Assembly: GCA_014379395.1 (NCBI GenBank)
Contig: JACMLV010000271.1
Location: forward strand, 1 to 7,746
From: Burkholderiaceae bacterium
GTDB taxonomy: Bacteria > Pseudomonadota > Gammaproteobacteria > Burkholderiales > Burkholderiaceae_D
DNA length: 7,746 nt
Direction of reading: 5' to 3'
Numbering within the stretch: the stretch's first letter is position 1; each line of letters starts with the position of its first letter. This document shows, in pieces, positions 6,693 through 7,746 of this stretch. The notes below the pieces were generated by a model. That model saw nothing but the letters and a program-made list of their open reading frames with translations, made no database searches and was not told the origin of the DNA. The position numbers and the translations under genes were made by a program.

Positions 6693-6710
6693 CCGGCCTC
6701 GGCGCCGGTT
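6693..6710 (+). terminator. Weak hairpin between convergent genes
   Basis: CCGGC (6693-6697) and GCCGG (6704-6708) form a short stem with a six-base loop followed by only TT. It sits in the 51-base gap between the reductase stop and the end of the convergent DUF433 gene. It may help end transcription of the oxygenase unit, but it is short and lacks a proper T-run, and chance pairing is common in such GC-rich DNA. Confidence 0.25.
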
Positions 6711-6726
6711 GTGCGGCGTGCGCGGG

Positions 6727-7365
6727 TTATGTCGGGTTCAGCGAATTGGAATCGACCCGCACCCCGTCTGCGGGCGCGTCATCGAGCGCATCAAGGCACA
6801 ATGCGCCAATGGCCCGCTTGAACGAAATCTTCGGATAGGGCCGCCCCTTTTTGGGAATCGCCTCCGCATAGGTGCACGCCAGTTCTATCTGTTCATCTGT
6901 GAGCGACGGATAGTCCGTCAACACGGTTTCACGAGTCGCCCCGCCATCCACCAGCGCCGAGATGCGATAGACCTCGATTCGGGTTCCTTTAATGAAAGGA
7001 TCTTCCGGGTTCCCCTCGACCGTGTCTTTCAATCTCTTGAGCGCATCCAGACGTTTTTCCACATCGTTTTGCAGTTGATCGATCGGCAGCGAAAATTTGC
7101 CAACGAAAATTTCACGCTTAGCCCGGCCGTGGAGCAAAGCCTTATGGAGCTCAAGCCGTCCCCTCGGCGTCAGCAAGTCTCCGACTTCATTGAGGGCTTG
7201 CAGGTAGATCAGGTCCGGCATGCCGAGCACACGCAGGCTCCGATTTCCGTGAGTCACTTTTACGCCAAGCTCGGCATGCTCATCGATAAGACGGACGATG
7301 TTCTTGAGCTTGTCGCCGAACACAAATGCCGTCTCCCGCAAGGTGAAGGTCATCGTTTCAGCCAT
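6727..7365 (-). CDS. DUF433-domain protein, antitoxin-like, apparently without a toxin partner
   Basis: A 212-residue protein. Its C-terminal half (about 118-172) has the DUF433 pattern: DPFIKGTRIEVYRISALVDGG, then DYPSLTDEQIELACTYAE. In this family the segment forms a small winged-helix-like domain, and members often act as antitoxins next to PIN-like (DUF5615) toxins. The N-terminal part starts FTLRETAFVFG, like a MerR/Xre-type helix-turn-helix opening. A helical, charged middle (about 95-116) joins the two. A TTG at 7387-7389 is in frame, but ATG at 7363-7365 is preferred because AGGGAG (7375-7380 in complement) lies nine bases upstream. No toxin gene is adjacent: the reductase ends 51 bases away on the other strand, and the 380 bases upstream hold no gene. 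Composition looks less GC-rich than the reductase gene. A transcriptional regulator is the main alternative role. Confidence 0.78.
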   Translation of the reverse strand: MAETMTFTLRETAFVFGDKLKNIVRLIDEHAELGVKVTHGNRSLRVLGMPDLIYLQALNEVGDLLTPRGRLELHKALLHGRAKREIFVGKFSLPIDQLQNDVEKRLDALKRLKDTVEGNPEDPFIKGTRIEVYRISALVDGGATRETVLTDYPSLTDEQIELACTYAEAIPKKGRPYPKISFKRAIGALCLDALDDAPADGVRVDSNSLNPT

Positions 7366-7398
7366 GACAATTTTCTCCCTGGTTCGCAATTGAACTTT

Positions 7399-7427
7399 AA
7401 TTTAGGGTTGACTTACATCGATGTCAA
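7399..7427 (-). promoter_or_regulatory. Sigma70-like promoter and palindromic operator of the DUF433 gene
   Basis: Read on the minus strand, TTGACA (7427-7422) is a perfect -35, followed by a 17-base spacer and TAAATT (7404-7399) as the -10. The -35 and spacer carry a perfect 10-base palindrome ACATCGATGT (7415-7424), with outer TTGAC (7408-7412) and GTCAA (7423-7427). A further GTCAA lies at 7440-7444. A palindrome inside the promoter of a DNA-binding antitoxin-like protein suggests autorepression, which is inferred only. Confidence 0.6.
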
Positions 7428-7499
7428 GCAAATTCGTTTGTCAACGACGGTGGGGCAGCTTTGACGACTCCGGGCGCCGCATCGCTTCGATGTCCACCG

Positions 7500-7541
7500 C
7501 ATATTCAGTAATTTGCAGATATTTTCTGTGCAGCGAATATG
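7500..7541. other. Stem-loop with AT-rich arms in the right-hand non-coding region
   Basis: CATATTC (7500-7506) is exactly complementary to GAATATG (7535-7541), and inside it TGCAGA can pair with TCTG/TGCA with a small bulge. The 7390-7746 region has no gene; besides the DUF433 promoter and the terminator near the right edge, this is the only structure seen. It could be an operator, part of a small RNA, or chance. Confidence 0.3.
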
Positions 7542-7695
7542 GAAAAGAGGCCAACGCAGTCAGCGAAAAGACGCGGGCATTTTTCGTAAGAATTTGATTT
7601 TATTGAATTTATTTACACAACCACGCCACTATGCCGGGCTGATTCTGACGGCAAGGCCCAACGCGCCAATACAGTGAAGCGGATTTCGCTGTCCC

Positions 7696-7723
7696 AAAAA
7701 AAGAGCGGCGCCAAGGCCGCTCT
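7696..7723 (-). terminator. Intrinsic terminator for a minus-strand gene beyond the right edge
   Basis: AGAGCGGC (7702-7709) and GCCGCTCT (7716-7723) form a perfect 8-bp stem with a six-base loop. On the minus strand it is followed by a run of T (A-run 7696-7701 on the plus strand). On the plus strand the tail (TCATTTT) is poorer. It therefore most likely ends a leftward gene starting outside the window; a TGA in complement at 7729-7731 could be that gene's stop codon. Confidence 0.8.
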
Positions 7724-7746
7724 CTTCATTTTCGTCCGCCTGAGGC

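Noticed and set aside
6709..7464. 251-codon plus-strand frame opposite the DUF433 gene
   Set aside because: The minus strand carries a recognisable DUF433 domain, a ribosome site and a promoter; the plus frame has none.
7489..7596. 35-codon ORF in the right-hand non-coding region
   Set aside because: It has no ribosome site, no recognisable feature, and overlaps the stem-loop; chance is the simpler explanation.
1..7746. CRISPR arrays, tRNA or rRNA genes, insertion sequences
   Set aside because: No regularly spaced repeats, no cloverleaf-like stretch, and no transposase or terminal repeats were seen.

Overview
The window reads as a chromosomal piece of a high-GC betaproteobacterium. The long GC-rich genes, the style of the phenylacetate-CoA-ligase-like protein and the mix of signalling and oxygenase genes would suit Burkholderiales, perhaps Oxalobacteraceae (Massilia/Duganella-like). 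That placement is inference from protein flavour and composition, not from a marker gene.

Layout from left to right. (1) 76-1326 (+): a PaaK-type adenylate-forming ligase that lacks the usual phosphate-binding loop, closed by a strong intrinsic terminator at 1371-1407. (2) 1646-3814 (+): a soluble 722-residue sensor diguanylate cyclase with an NTF2/SnoaL-like N-terminus, three PAS domains and an intact GGDEF domain with its inhibitory I-site. It looks less GC-rich than its neighbours. (3) 3936-4208 (-): a 90-residue small membrane protein of unknown function, convergent with the cyclase gene. (4) 4547-5575 and 5668-6675 (+): a two-gene unit of a ferritin-like/R2-like diiron oxygenase and its probable [2Fe-2S]/FAD/NAD(P)H reductase. 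It is preceded by an AT-rich promoter framed by a perfect 9-bp inverted repeat, and the two genes are separated by a 20-bp-stem hairpin. (5) 6727-7365 (-): a DUF433-domain, antitoxin-like protein with no visible toxin partner, with its own sigma70-like promoter overlaid by a palindrome. (6) 7390-7746: mostly non-coding, with one stem-loop candidate and a clear intrinsic terminator on the minus strand that must serve a gene beyond the right edge.

The most coherent system is the diiron oxygenase plus reductase pair. NAD(P)H electrons would enter through FAD and the [2Fe-2S] centre of the reductase and reach the diiron site, which would activate O2 against an unknown substrate. The oxygenase keeps two ExxH motifs, but the position of the R2 radical tyrosine is a cysteine and no RNR large subunit is nearby, so it is unlikely to be a ribonucleotide reductase. 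The ligase-oxygenase-reductase set resembles the logic of CoA-thioester aromatic epoxidation (Paa, Box), but a terminator and two unrelated genes separate the ligase from the pair, so a shared pathway is only a hypothesis.
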